The notes under the pieces: generated by a model
Seen by the model: the letters and a program-made list of their open reading frames with translations, nothing else
What the model was told of the DNA's origin: nothing
Databases searched by the model: none
Origin: Cytospora piceicola
Taxonomy: Eukaryota; Ascomycota; Sordariomycetes; Diaporthales; Cytosporaceae
Length of the DNA: 64,000 nt
NCBI GenBank assembly: GCA_023375675.1
Contig: JALQBC010000076.1
Span: 22,759 to 86,758, forward strand
Reading direction: 5' to 3'
Program-made: the position numbers and the translations under genes
Shown here: one piece after another, positions 47,160 to 61,255 of the stretch
Layout of the letters: each line of letters opens with the position of its first letter
Numbering within the stretch: position 1 is the stretch's first letter

Positions 47160-47390
47160 GGCTCGAAACTAGTTTATAGTTAGTATTAAAAGGTGTTAAT
47201 TCGAAGGTAGCTAAAATGTTTAAAGAGTAGTTAAGAAGCTCGAAACTAGTATTAAAAAATACTAACTCGAAAGTAGCTAAGATGCTTAAAGAGTAGTTAA
47301 AAGGCTCGAAACTAGTATTAAAAGGTACTAACTCGAAAGTAGCTAGAATACTTAAAAAATAGTTAAAAGGCTTAAAACTAGTTTATAATT
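47160..47390 (+). repeat. About 66-bp tandem repeat, 3-4 copies
   Basis: Units share AGAGTAGTTAAAAGGCTCGA and TACTAACTCGAAAGTAGCTA. Copies differ by small indels and C/T changes. Confidence 0.75.
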
Positions 47391-47884
47391 AGTACTAAAG
47401 GGTACGAACTTATAGTTAGTAACTACGAGTTCGTACTCTTTAGTATTAACCGTAAAACTTACTTAAAGTTAACGCCCTTTAGTATTAAACTTTAATACCT
47501 AAAAGTAAAAGAGATATAATATATAGTATTATAAATAATAAAGAACGACTAAATATATATCTTTACTCGATATCCTAATCTTTACTATTACCCTCGTTAC
47601 TATTAAAATTATCGTTACCTTTAAAGCCGTCGTTACTCTTATTTATAATATCGTTTAACGCTACCTTTTATATTAATAGCGATATACTACTACTCGACAG
47701 CTAAAAAGCGGCTAGCCGTATTAAACGCTAATATATAGTAGTCCCGATTTCGGTACCTAATTCTATATCCGGAGACTAACGCTTTAAAGATTATTTTAAA
47801 GTATATTAGTCGTTATTAAAAATCCGACGTTTTAAGGTTAGCTTTATAATACTCGAAACCGGCTGTTATTTAATAGCGACACCC

Positions 47885-47985
47885 TTAATAGTACCTTTAG
47901 TAAAAATACCTTTAATAATAACACCTTTAATAATAATACCTTTAGTAAAAATACCTTTAGTAATAATACTTTTAATAACTGCTAT
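47885..47985 (+). repeat. 18-bp tandem repeat, about five copies
   Basis: Unit AATAATACCTTTAGTAAA and variants. Confidence 0.75.
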
Positions 47986-50900
47986 ATCCCCTATAGCAAT
48001 AACCGCTTTACCCTTCCCGGAAGCCTTACTTTAAGGTAATAGCTATAAAGTCTAACTATCGTTTCCGGTAAAAGGTTAACTTTCTCTTTTAAGATATACT
48101 CGTACTTTAACGTAAACGATCGAAAAGTTATTATCGATTAGCTTAAAAGTATCTCGGTTTATATAGTAGCTACTTATTAAGCGATATTTTCGAAGGTCTT
48201 TTAACTATTAAAAACTACCGAGGTATTCAGGATATATATATTCCCTTAAATCGGTAAGAATACCGTCGTTACTCGAAAAGATATTTCGAAGCTTTTTAAA
48301 AAGGTTTTTAACCTTCCTTATAAGGTTTAACAGCTCGATCTTAAATATTAAATAGCACTTTATAGTATATTTCTTCGACCGGTAAAGAATATTTGTCTCG
48401 AAGTCGTAAAGCTAACAATAATACTTTCGTAATAATAAGACAGAAATAAGATCTCGGAATTCGTATTCTACAGATTTAAGATATTAATCGCAACTAGTTA
48501 TATCCTAAAAGCTTAGTTTATAAACCTAATATATAAAAGGTTTTTCCTTTTATTTATTACTTTAGCCTTTCTTTTATAGACCGCGATTTTATATAGCTTT
48601 ATAGTTATTTTAAGAATCTTAAAGTACTTATAACAAAAAAGGCTTTTAAATAGCCTTCTACGTTTAAACGGCAGCCTTATCGATAATATCTATCTTACCT
48701 TTAAAACAAAGGTTAAAGTAAAAAATAACCTTTTTATAGTTCTCCGAGTCTTTATATCTTTACTACTTACTCTTTCTGTTAGTCTCGATATAACAGATCG
48801 AGTATTAAAACGTCTTTAATAGTCTTTAGTTAAGCTTACCGCGGTTATTTATATACTGTTAATAGAATCGGGAGGCTTAATACTAGCTAAGCGAACTTAA
48901 TTTATCCGTCTAATAAAAACCGTATTTATAAACTATTATCAAAAGCGATTACTTTTCTAAAAGTATATAACTCTAACGGTATTAATTTAAGTTTCTTTTA
49001 TCTCTATATCTTTCCTACCTTCCGGTATAGTCGATATAGTCGTAACAGAAGTATTTCTAAAAAAACTTATATACTTAATCGAGTACCCCTTTTATATCGA
49101 GATAAAAGTTAATATCCCGATAAGCTTTTAAAGCTTTTTAGTTTAAGAATAACCTTTAATAATTATCATATCTATACCTTTACTCGCTATAAAAGCGGTT
49201 AAGGTAATATTAAAGCTAGCCGGCGTTAAAGTTATCGGTATTATAATCGAAGTACCGGAAAGAAAGTAGCTAGTTCTAACTATTTATAAGTTAAGTATAT
49301 AAAAGGTCCAGCAGGTTAAGGTTAAGAAACGAAAAGTTAAGGGCTTTTATCTTAAGACGTTCTTTTAAAGCTTATCGCTTTTTCTTAAGTTTAAGGTCGA
49401 GCTACTAAAACAGACTACTTATTAAGATCTGTAAAAGGTAAGTAAACTAAGCTAGTTAAAACGAAAGATCGTAAAAGCCTATAATCTTATTTATAATATT
49501 ACTATTTTAAATAACGTTACGAAATTTATTTTAAAAGCTCTCGACCGGATCGAATAGGTCCGGGTACTTAACAGGTCTAACTACCGGTAATAAAGGACTT
49601 TAATACCTCGAAAATATTACCGAGTTCGGAGGTCTTTACGTAATAAGTATATAACGGAAAAGGCTATACTCGAATAATATAATCGGGAAGCCTTAACGGT
49701 TTATAATCGACTACTAAACCTTAAGTATAAAATCTAATAAGTAGCGGTTTTTACTTAGCCGTTAGTTACTAACCTTTTAAACAGCTTAAACGACTTATTA
49801 TAAAACGTTATAAATAATCTAAAAAAGGAATCGTTTTTAATAAATACTTAGTTTAAGCTTATAAAGGTCGGAGCGCGTTATAGCTTTATTATATTTTATA
49901 TAAAACTCTAACGAAACTAATATAATATATAAAGTATTAATTATATAGCTTAAAGAGTGTAGCTAGCTATAGTAAGAGATATAAAAGGGATAAATCGTGT
50001 TATTAAAAAGTATATAAGTTTTAAACTCCGATTCGCTAAAGCCGTAGCTTTTAAAAATAGCTAGGTAGCTTTATTAAATCCGGGATACCTTTTAAACTAA
50101 TATATTGTTAAGAGATCTATAAGTCTCGATTCGGAGCGTAAGAGGCGGATATTTAGCCTTAATAAGCTTCTCCTTTAAAATCCGCGTCTTTCTCCCCGTC
50201 GAAACGGTCTTAAAAACTATTTCTAAGTCTTCGTTTATTATCTTAGCCTATTACTTATACCGAGCTTAATATATCTTAACGAACCTTAACAAATATCGAG
50301 CTACTATTAAGTTCTCTATAGCTATAGTAAGCTATTAAAGAACGAGAAGGCGTTAAGCTTAAAAAGTTTCGAAATCTCGTAAAACTTTTTATTAAAATAC
50401 GTCGATTATAAAGTCAAGGAAAAACCAATTTTAGCCCTTTACCTAGTTCAGAAAGCCTATTATAACTACTATATTAGCCTTTATATAATAATATAAAGCC
50501 CTTTAACGATAAGTAAACGGTATAAAAGCCTTTAAGGATAGTATAAATAGCGAAGCTAGGAAAAAGGTATTCTAGCTAGTTAAAAAGTCGAAGGCTTATA
50601 GCTTTAGGTATTCGTTAGCCTCCGCCGAAGTAATATTAGCCGACAGGATTTTATAAAAGTTATACCGGAAGCTGTTTATAATATCTTTAAAGCGTTCGTT
50701 ATACTATTTTTAAGAAAAGCCGGGTATAAATACTTCGTCTTTCCGAAAATAAGACAGAAACGTATAAGACTTTAATCTAAATATAAGAATATCCTTAAGA
50801 CTAATAAAAAACACTTTATCGCTAGCCTTCTAGTCGGTATATACTTTAGCGATAATTACGTACTTATTTTTAACGTAAGGCTTAAACGCTCCCTCGGGCC

Positions 50901-51929
50901 TATCCTCGTCCTTAATATCGCCGAGCTCTTAAATAATCGCGGTTTTTTATAGCTCGATAACCTTTTCGATACTTTCGCTTTAACTTATAACCGCTATCGG
51001 GTTACCTTTATAAACGATTCTATACTATATCTCGGTAATAAAAAGTCTATACTCTTACCCGCTTAATTACTAAAGTACTTCGACGATCGTAATAAGTAAG
51101 AAATAAGTATCGATACTAGCTAAAGTTAAAATAGGTATAAAGAGTTCTTAAGTATAAAGAGTAAATACACGTTATAAAGCCGACGTATCGAAATATAGGA
51201 GCTTACTTTTATATATAACGATCAGAGCTTAATATAAGCTACCTTCTTCTTTTAACAGATCTATAATCGCTATATATATAAAGGCCGACTTAATATAGTT
51301 TCAGACTTCTTATTAAAAATCGGCGGTTATATTTACTACGTACGTACCTCTTATATTTACTTCTAATAAGACTACCTTAACGAGAAAGAACCTTAAACTG
51401 CCTCCCTGTTAGGCGAGTTAAATTAACCTATTCAGTTCGCTATCGCTAATCTAAGCCTATCGGTCTATAGTTTTAAGAGCGCTATTAAAGAAGCGTGTTT
51501 AGTTTAACTATATAAACACCTTAAATCTATCCTTTATCCCTTACTAAAACCGTAAAAGGCCGTCGGCTAGCTTATCGTCCCTTCGGATATAAAAAGACTG
51601 CTTAGCGATAGCGGTAGTAGTAGCGGTAGTAGTAGCGGCTTATTTTTATACGTCGACTTTCTATAGATTTAGTTAGTATAGAAGTAAGGATTAAGATATT
51701 TAAAGAGTTTAAACTTACTACTAATATTACTTTATTATAAATATAAAGATTATTAATAGTTTATTAGCCTTTTATAGCTTCCGAGATAGCGGTAAAGGCA
51801 GCCTTCGAAAACGATATCTTATCTTTTAAATTATCTATATTAATAATAAAATAAGAAATAATATACAGTCTCGAGCTTACCTTACCTATAGTATCCGGTT
51901 TCTGCTATTCTGTAAACGTAGCTAGGAAT

Positions 51930-52240
51930 TAAGGTTTAGGGGATAAGGTTTAAAGGATAAAGTCTAAGAATTAAGGTCTGGGAATTAAGGTCTAAGAATT
52001 AAGGTCTGGGAATTAAGGTCTAGGGGATAAGGTCTAACAGATAAGGTCTGTAGAGATATAGTTTAGCAGATAAGGTCTGTAAGATAAGATCTGTAGAATA
52101 ATATCTATAAGATAATATCTATAAGATAAGGTATAGCAGATAAGGTATAGCAAATAAGGTATAATAGATAAGGTATAGCAGAAAAGGTATAGCAGATAAG
52201 GTATAGCAGAAGAGGTATAGTAAAAGAGGTCTATAGAAAT
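51930..52240 (+). repeat. 14-bp minisatellite, about 21 copies
   Basis: Unit AAGGTATAGCAGAT in the right part, grading into AAGGTCTAAGAATT/AAGGTCTGGGAATT in the left part, so the array has two sequence dialects with the same period. Confidence 0.85.
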
Positions 52241-52349
52241 CTAAAAATTCTAAGAAAGTTAATATAAAAAAGGTAAGCCTTTAAATCTGTTTACCTAAGT
52301 TACCTACCTAGCGGCTGCTTAAGGCTATTAATATAGCTTTAAACGATTT

Positions 52350-52620
52350 TAAAGTATATCGGTAGCCTTTAAAAATAACTCCGAAATCTTAAACCGGTCT
52401 CCTTTATACCTTAAAATATCGGAAGGCTATAATAAACTCTTAAAAGTCTTAAACCGCTTTCCTTTATACTTTAATAATATCGGTAGCTTATAGAAATAAC
52501 TTTAAAACTACAGACCGGTCTTTTTTATACCTTAAAATATCGGAAAGCTATAGTAAGCTCTTAAAAGTCTTAAACCGCTCTCTTTTATACCTTAGAATAT
52601 CGGAAAGCTATAGAATAACT
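52350..52620 (+). repeat. 60-bp tandem repeat, about 4-5 copies
   Basis: Units share AATATCGGAAAGCTATAG and TCTTAAACCGCTCTCTTTTA. Confidence 0.75.
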
Positions 52621-53344
52621 TAGCTAATAATAATATTAATAAAAATAAAAGGGATAATACTAAGATAGCTTTAAGCAGTCGATAAAAAGCTAAAAGCTAT
52701 TAACAGAAAAGCGTTAAGTAACAGCCTTAAGCTAAAGGAAATCGTTATAACGGCTTTAAGCCCGAGTTTTAAGCCTTTTAATCGTTACTACTTACTTAAG
52801 CTATATATATCGCCTTCGAAACTATTAGATCTTAACCTTAAAACACTATATACTCTACCCTTTATAAACACGATAAACTCGGCAGATAGTATACAGCTAA
52901 CCCCGTTATAACGCGTCCTTTTATAACAGACTATTTAAATAAATTACAGATCTGTATTAAATAACGGTTTATAGAATAATTTTAAAGACTAAGCTAAAAA
53001 GTAGGCTATCCTAATTAAAGACTAAAAAAGATAAGAAAAGCTTATAATCCTCTTCGCGCTTTAAGAATTTAAGCTACTATAGAACGACCTACTCGAGCTA
53101 AAGCTACTCCCTTTTATAAATATAACTAAATATAAGATCCGGGAGTAAATAGATAAGTAAAATCCTGCCTTAACTAAAATAAATCTTATTAAGATACGTA
53201 TTTAGGTCTATCCTTATTATCTAAGTCCTAAAAGGTATATTACTAACTATTACTTAAGGTAAATTCTTTTAACGTTACGTAATAGCTTAACAGCTAGCTT
53301 TAAAACAACTAAGTCAGGAAACCTTATAATAACCTGTTAAACAA

Positions 53345-53455
53345 CTCTCGCTATAACAGATATAGTAAATATAGCAGCCGCAACAGATATAGTAGCCGTA
53401 GTAGATATAGTAGCTACAGCAGATATAGCAGCTATAACAGCTATAACAGCTACCT
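53345..53455 (+). repeat. About 18-bp tandem repeat
   Basis: Units of the type ACAGATATAGTAGCCGTA, about six copies, with CAG/TAG alternation. Confidence 0.7.
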
Positions 53456-54019
53456 AATAAGCCGAACTAGTTTAAAATAATAGCTATAAAGCTCTGTAGT
53501 AAACTTACTAATCGATATATCCTTTAAGTTTATAATAAGTAAAAGATATAGTAGTAAAGACTACTAATCGCCCACCTAGTAATTATAAATATTATAGCCG
53601 ACGCTATAACTAACGACAGCTTATAACAGAATCCGAACGTATATAAAATAATATTATATAAGGTTTTAAACGTAGCCGGGATAAAACATTAAAATATAGA
53701 AATTTATACTCGGAATAAGAATATTTAAGGTTTATATTTAAAGCAGTAAGGTCTTACTAAGCTTATTATACGTAATATCGGCGTAAAGCTATTACTTTTC
53801 CGGCCTATCTTACTACCTCTTACTAAACAAAAAGAAACCTTTAAAGATATATATAAACCCGATATACTTTAAGCTCCTATCGGCTTAAATATAGCTTAAC
53901 TAAACAGGCAGCCAGCTATCTTACGTTAGTAAACTCTCTTATAGAAAAAAGACTAAATAACAGCTAAACAGACTAAGTAATAAATAACGGTAAGTACTAG
54001 TCTAGTCTATATTAATATA

Positions 54020-54295
54020 TTAATAAGTATTTAATTATAAATATAACAGAGTATAATATTTAGTAAGATGTTTAAATTAAAGAATAGAGTTAGTAATACT
54101 AGTTAATATATTATTTATAAAAATAATAGAGTATAATATTTAGTAAGGTGTTTAGATTTAAAGAAAGGAGTTAGTAATACTAGTTTAGTAATAAGACTAT
54201 ATAATATATTAAGATAGTATTTATTTTATAAATATAACAAGATATATAATATTAAGTAAGGTATTTAAATTAAGAAATAAGTTAGTAATACTTAA
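54020..54295 (+). repeat. About 95-115-bp tandem repeat, three copies
   Basis: Each copy carries ATATTTAGTAAGGTGTTTA and GAGTTAGTAATACTAGTTTA. Spacing varies between copies. Confidence 0.65.
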
Positions 54296-55669
54296 GTACT
54301 TAAATAGTCTTTAGGTAATAAAACTAAATAGTAGCCCGATCTATAGAGCATCGAACACAAGCCTTAAAAAAGTTATAAAGCTAGTTAATACTAAAAGGTA
54401 TTAAAACGTTTAATTAATTAGGTTTAAAGTTAATACTTATAAGTACTAACTCGGGTACTAATTACGCTCCTTTCTTAATAAGTATATAGGTAATAAATAA
54501 ACATTATATATATTATAATTAGTGTTTAATTAAAGTAAATTATAGTAGCAGAAATTATTTAAATAGTATTATTTTAATACTAAATAATACTAACTCTATA
54601 TAAAAAGATATATCTTTTACGCCCTACTAAGGTCCTAACCTTAACTTTAAACTCTTCTTCTACCGCCTTTAGTATAGTAGCTGCCTCTTTTTCGGGAAAC
54701 TCGACTTTAACGTCTTTTAAATTTAAAGCCTTATTTAAGCTCGAAATAAAACGTCGTTCTTTATATACATTAATACGCTTAGCCGTGCTATTATCCGAAG
54801 TTATAATAGAAATACTATATCTGTAAGGCGATCGGAAAAAAGGTTAAAAGAAAGGTCGAAAGTCGAAAGTCTGCTTAAGGCGTAAATCGGTTAATTTAGC
54901 AGATAAATAACGTTTAAAGATTTTAATTAATAAAATCGTAATATCGGTAAGTTTAAACCGAAGGAATATTAATTAACTAATTAGTCGAGTTACCGAGTAG
55001 CCGAGTAGCCGAGTAGCTAAAAGGGAGCGGGGTTTAGTAGCCGAGTGTCGAGTAGTCGAGTAGATAAAGTACGGCTCTTATACTAATTAATTCTAGCTTA
55101 TTAACTATTCGCTGTAATAATACTAAGAATAATAGTAATCGACTTAAAAGACCTATTTACCTAAAAAGAAAGTCCTGAAAAACAAAAGTACGTTAAAGAT
55201 AAATTTTACTTTCTTTAAATAAAGCCTATTAAAAACACTATAACGTCGACGAGTTTTTAAAGCTTTTTAACGGTCTTAGCCCTTTATAAACGCGATTCTA
55301 TAAGTATTAACTTATAAAACTTAAAGTTATTTAGGTTATCTTAAATAGAAAATACAGATAAGCTGCTATACCGTAAATTAATATCGATAAATCCGAAGAA
55401 CCCGGAAAGTCTTATATAATCCTTATTCTTTTATTATTAATAACTTAAACTATAGCCTTACTATTTAGTAAGGTATCGTAAAAATCACTATTTATTAATA
55501 CTCTTTAAAAGTAGTAGCTAATTAATAATAAGGATAAATTACGGTATAAATATATATTTTTAAACGTTTTTTAACCTGTCTTTTTATAAGCCGGCCCGGG
55601 TAAGGCGATCTCAATCTAAATACAGTAAAAGTATTATCTTACGATAAAGCCTACAGTAATAAATCTAAT

Positions 55670-56110
55670 AAGGTAACAGAATAATAGTATAGCTTACGGT
55701 AACAGATTTAAAGGATAGATCTAAAAGACAGATCTAAAAGACAGATCTAGTAAAAGGACAGATTTAACGAAAGGACAGATCTAATAGTAATAAGACACGG
55801 TAACACCCTTAATTAGGCAACAGACATTATTTAACGAGGTAACAGATCTAGCAGAGTAACAGATCCAGCAGGGCAACAGATCCAGCAGGGCAACAGATCT
55901 AACGAGATAATAGATCTAGCAGGGCAATAAATCTAGTAGGGCAACAGATCTAGTAAAGGAACAGATCTAGTAAGGGAATAAATCTAATAAGGGAACAGAT
56001 CTAGCAGGGCAACAGATCCAGCAGAGTAACAGATCTAGCAGGGTAACAGATTTAGCAGGGTAACAGATCCAGTAAGGCAACAGATCTAACAGGGTAACAG
56101 ATCTATCGAT
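55670..56110 (+). repeat. 17-bp minisatellite, about 25 copies
   Basis: Unit AACAGATCTAGCAGGGT, best preserved at 55850-56100. The left part is shorter and irregular (AAAAGACAGATCTA). Several units keep CAG, so RIP was incomplete here. Confidence 0.85.
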
Positions 56111-56499
56111 AACAGCTTATAGTAACAGCTTACGATAACGAAGTCTATAGCAACCTTTAGTATAAAGACTAAGCTATCCGGGCCTTTATCGCCGCCTTAG
56201 TCTTATACTTATAAGCAGCTATATTATTATAAACTTATATTAAACTTATAATTAATAAAAATATCCTTAACAGATACTTTTATAATAGGTAGTACTTATA
56301 CGGTTTAATAAATATTACTCTTAACGTATAAGTCTTTATACCTCCGAATATCTTTAAAATAATTATAGATTTAAAAAATAATAAAACTATATATTTAAAT
56401 AATAGTTTATAAGTCTTTACTTTAAAAGTAAGAGGTACGATATACTAGTATAAGTGTATAAGCAGGAAAAGTTTATAAGGTTAATTAATACAGTATATA

Positions 56500-56720
56500 T
56501 CTTAATCTTTAGCTTAAATTAAAGAACGATCTGTATCGCGGGTTTTTCGAGTACTTGTTTTTAAGTTTATATTTAATTTTTAGCTTAAATTAAAGAACGA
56601 TCTACGTTATAGGTTCTTTAAGTACTCGCTTTTAAGTCTATATTTAATTTCTATATAAACTTAAATTAAAAAACGATCCGTTATTACAGGTTCTTCGAAA
56701 CTACTCTACGTTATAATATT
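56500..56720 (+). repeat. About 80-bp tandem repeat, three copies
   Basis: Copies share CTTAAATTAAAGAACGATCT and GGTTCTT...GTACT segments. Confidence 0.7.
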
Positions 56721-58514
56721 ATTTAGCTAGATAAGGCGTAAAACCTATAATTTTATAAAAGGTTTTTAAAAGACTAATAAGCTATAACAGATCTAGTAAA
56801 TATATTAAACTCTTCCGGCCGGGAACCTTATTTTAAATTTAAAGTAAAAAGCCGTTATAAGAAACAGAATTACTATTTATAGGCTTATTAGCCGTCTTTA
56901 TCTATATTCGCGTTACCGTTAAAGTTTTATATTTAAGTTTAGTAATAGCTATCGATATAGTATAATACCTTTAAGCGGTTTTATTAATATACTTTATTAT
57001 AAAGTTATATTACCTTTAACGCTTTTTTATACGTTATATATTCCGTTTATATATACTTTATTAACTAAACCTATAGCTAAAAAAAATATCTTTAATATAA
57101 GCTTTCGCTATAATAAAGGCTTATACGATACGGATTTTACTTTTAGCGTATAAGCTTTTATACTTTTAAATATCTTTAAGTACGGTTATAGATTTAATTA
57201 ACTTTAGCTTCTTTAGTACTAAAGCGGTTATAATACTCCGGGTATAGCTATTTAACGTTTTCTAAAGGCAGGTATTACCTATTATTTATCCGAAGAAAAG
57301 CTTATACTAGTATAACTAACGCTTCTTATTAACGTAAGTTGTCGAAGTAGCCGCGTTTATAAAGTTAAAATCTGTTATAAATCCTTTATAACCGAAACTC
57401 TTAGTCTACTAAGCTATTTAAAGGACTATATAATAAGAACTATATAAAATAAAAAACCTGTTAATAACTTTTATAACTAAAAGGCTACGTATTAAAACGC
57501 CGTTTCGGAATCTTTTAAAAAACTAGCTTAATAAATAACTATAATATTCTGTAAACAGAGTTTTTAAAAAGCTATTATACGTTTAAAAGCTTAAAACCCG
57601 GATTATTATTAAAACTACGTTATTAACCTACCTAAGTTTTTATTACTACTATAATTACGTACTTAAAGAGTACTATTATCTAAGCTATAGCTAAAATAAA
57701 AAGGGATAAGCTATACCTACGTAATATACTTAAGTAATATTACTTAAGAGATAGTATAGACTTACTATAACTTACTTTAACGAATTAAGCCTATACTACG
57801 TATAAATAATCTTTTATTTAAAAATAAGCTTATATCTTATATAAAAAGTCTAAAAATAAACCCTTAAAGCCTAAAGATAAACTATAAGCCTTAACTAGCT
57901 ATTACTATATATTATCTAAAGTCTTATTACTACTATAATTACGTACTCGAAAAGTATTACTAGCTAAGCTAAGAGGAAATAAGCTATTATTATATAGAAT
58001 ATCTACTTAGGTATATACGTTACTTAAGAAGAGGTACGTTTTATAAAAGGTTACGCTTAAAAACGAGATATTTAGTAAGCTAAACAGCTTTACTTAAGTT
58101 ACTACTTTTAATTCTATCTCCGGTATCCTTCTTTTAATTCGAACGCCTTCTTATAGTCCCTTCGATATAAGTTTATAATATAGTACGTTACGGTAGGCTT
58201 AAGTATATACTTTTTTATCGCCGATAAATTATTTTATATAAAGATTATAAAAAATTAACTTATATATACTAAACTTATCTTTTAATATACATATATTAAA
58301 AAAAGATAGTTATTCTCGTAAGTCTATAGTTATTTACCGAACTATTTACTTAAGTCTAACTTATAAATAGCTTTACAGACTACTAATATCTTTATAATAA
58401 AACTATATAATACAGTTCTCGCCTTAGTTAGTATTAAAAGGTACAAATAAACTAATTAATAGCATTATATAGTACTATTAATTAATCTATTAGCGCTATT
58501 TAAAACTAACTGCC

Positions 58515-58575
58515 TACTACCTACTACTTACTACCTACTACCTACTGCTTACTACCTACTACCTACTGCCTATAG
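58515..58575 (+). repeat. CTACCTA/CTACTTA short tandem repeat
   Basis: Irregular 7-10-bp units of CTACCTACTA and CTACTGCTTA. Confidence 0.8.
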
Positions 58576-61009
58576 CTTTACCTATAGGTTATTACCTACT
58601 ATATACTACTAGTAATTATTACTAATATTACTACCGTTAGTTAATTTAGCCGACTAAACCCCCTATAATATAGGTATTAAAGCCCTTAAGTATTATATAC
58701 TGTTATTCGAGTCTGCTTTCTTATCGGCCCTCTTATAGTCCCTCCGATATATATTTACCCCGATATATATTATAGTAAGCTCCGATATATATTTATATAA
58801 GCCGACTAATTAATTTATATAGTAAACGTAATAAATCGACTTACGGCTACTAAACTTATCTTTTAACGTAGACGTACGTATTTTAAGACGTTTAAGGTAA
58901 GTAAACTCTACAAGTCTAAGGTAAATATTTAAAGTAAATATACTTTCGAACCTACGGTATAATCTATTCGCGCCTTTTAATACTAACTACTACTAAAATC
59001 TGTAGTTAAGTAAAGGTATTTTTAACGAAATTATAAAGATTAGAAAGCACGTATTAGATAACCTATACCTATATATACTCTACTTTTATATATAAAAATA
59101 ACTAGCTAAACGAATTAATTCGTACTATTTCTATATAATTAATATATAGCTAATTAGTAGTAAGGGAGTAAATAATAAGGCTATTTATAATATAGCTGTT
59201 TTCGGCTACAGGTTATTAAGTAATTAAGGCTCGGCAGCTGTCCTCGTAGCCCTATAAAGCTGTATATAAAGTATATAATAAAGAACTAACTTACTTTAAT
59301 CTTTAAGCCTGCCCCCTGCTAAATTAAGTAGAATTAAGCTTACCGAATAAGATTTATAAGCCGGGACTTATACTACCTTATCGCGATCTTATATAAATAA
59401 GGCTAACCTTATAAGTATATAGTATATATTTACTAAATATTATAGTGTTTTAGTATTTTAGTAATTATATTAGTAATAACAGCTAGTAATTAATAGCTAA
59501 CATCTAGCTATAACTAATACTAGCTAGCAGTCGAAATTAGCAATTAGTAATTAGCAATTTTACCGGTAATTAAAAGACTTTAAATATAGTACTAAATTCG
59601 CTTAGGTAGCTTAATTAATAGCGAGCGAAATATTAAACGGAGGTTTATTTTAATAAATAGGCTTAGCTAAAGTACTATACGTATATAGCTAAATCGTATA
59701 TTATTTTTTATATAAAGGCTAATTAACAGCTAAGATAATAAAAGCTATAACTGCTAACTGTTAACTGCTAACTACTAACTGTTAGCTTTTAACTATTAGC
59801 TATTAGCTTTTAACTAACGGCAGTTAGCAGTTAGTATTAAAAAGTATATTTAATCGACCTATAGACTATCGGTACTTTTTAATACTAATTAAGATAGGAG
59901 ATACTAACTTTCGTACCGTGTTAAATCAGCCTACTAGTTTATATTAGTTTTTAAAAATAATTAAATCTGTTTTAAATATTTAAGTATTTAAGTATATACT
60001 TTCTATTTATACCGTACTATTTATACTACTTTAATTCTTTAGTCTCTTTAAATTTTAAATAAAGCAAAACGCTATATAACGTTAACCTAATATAACAAAG
60101 AGTTTAGAACGTTTAGAATAACGTACCTTAGTTATACTCGCTTTAACTTTAAGAAAAGGTAATTTTATTCCTTTATATCTTAATAGAATCCGAGAGGTTA
60201 ACAGGCTAGAAAGCGTAGCTATAAACTTAAAGAAGCCTTTTCTTTTTAAAGGCTAAGCTAAGCTAGTTTTTAAAAAACTATATTTTAAGCTTATACTTAA
60301 TACTTTAGATATCTTTATAAGGTATAAGTATAGAGCTAATAAGGTTTTTATCGTTAAACGTTATAATATTTAGTAAGAAAAGGTCTTAAAACTACCTTAT
60401 AAACCCCTACTACTCGGTATAAAAGGTCGCGTCTATAAGATATAGTAGTTTATTATTTACTTCGGAGCTTATATATATATCGAAGTAAGGCTTTATAAGG
60501 TATATTAGTATTACCTCTTTTAGGTTTAATAAGCCTTTAAGTATAGCAAATTAATTAAATAATTCTATAAGTTTATATAAGACGATTTTAATAATAGCCG
60601 TTATATTTTAAAAGACTAACGTAAAGGTATTACTTTAGTATAGGTATTCGTTTATATCGATAAAGAGTATATCGTACTCGGTTAGCTAACGTAAGTTTAT
60701 TATATTTACTATAAAATTATTAGTTTATAAGAGATACGTCGTTTAATGTTTATATACCCTGTTATCTGTCTCTTTTATAAGTTATTATCTTTATTAAAAA
60801 GGCGTACCCGGCCTTTTATATATAAGCCTACCGGAAAGAGCTGCTTATTTAAGTAAAGGGTAAAAGGGAGAATTATTCTTTTAAGTATATATCGAGGAAC
60901 CTGCTCGGGATAAATATCTCGGTAATCTCTTCGATAATCTCGTATAAAAGGTAAACGTTTATAGATAGTTAACTATCCGGCATTATTTAAAGGCTATAGT
61001 AAAGGTTAT

Positions 61010-61255
61010 TAAAGAGGTCTTTAGTCTCGGTGTAAAGGTTATTATTAAAGTCCTCGGTTTTAGTATAAAGGCTATTACTAGAGAGGTTTTCGGTTTTAGT
61101 ATAAAGGCTGTTACTAAAAAGGTCCTCGGTCTTAGTATAGAGGCTGTTACTAAGAAGGTCTTTAGTCTTAGTATAAAGGCTGTTACTAAGAAGGTCTTTA
61201 GTTTCGGTATAGTAGCTATTACTAAGGAGGTCTTTAGTCTCGGTATAGTAGCTAT
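61010..61255 (+). repeat. 36-bp minisatellite, about 6-7 copies
   Basis: Unit carries AAGGTCTTTAGTCTTAGTAT then AAAGGCTGTTACTAAG. Period 36 is a multiple of three. Confidence 0.8.

Noticed and set aside
46588..56110. Short regular repeats that could look like CRISPR arrays
   Set aside because: Units are directly abutting with no unique spacers, and the genome is eukaryotic. They are minisatellites.
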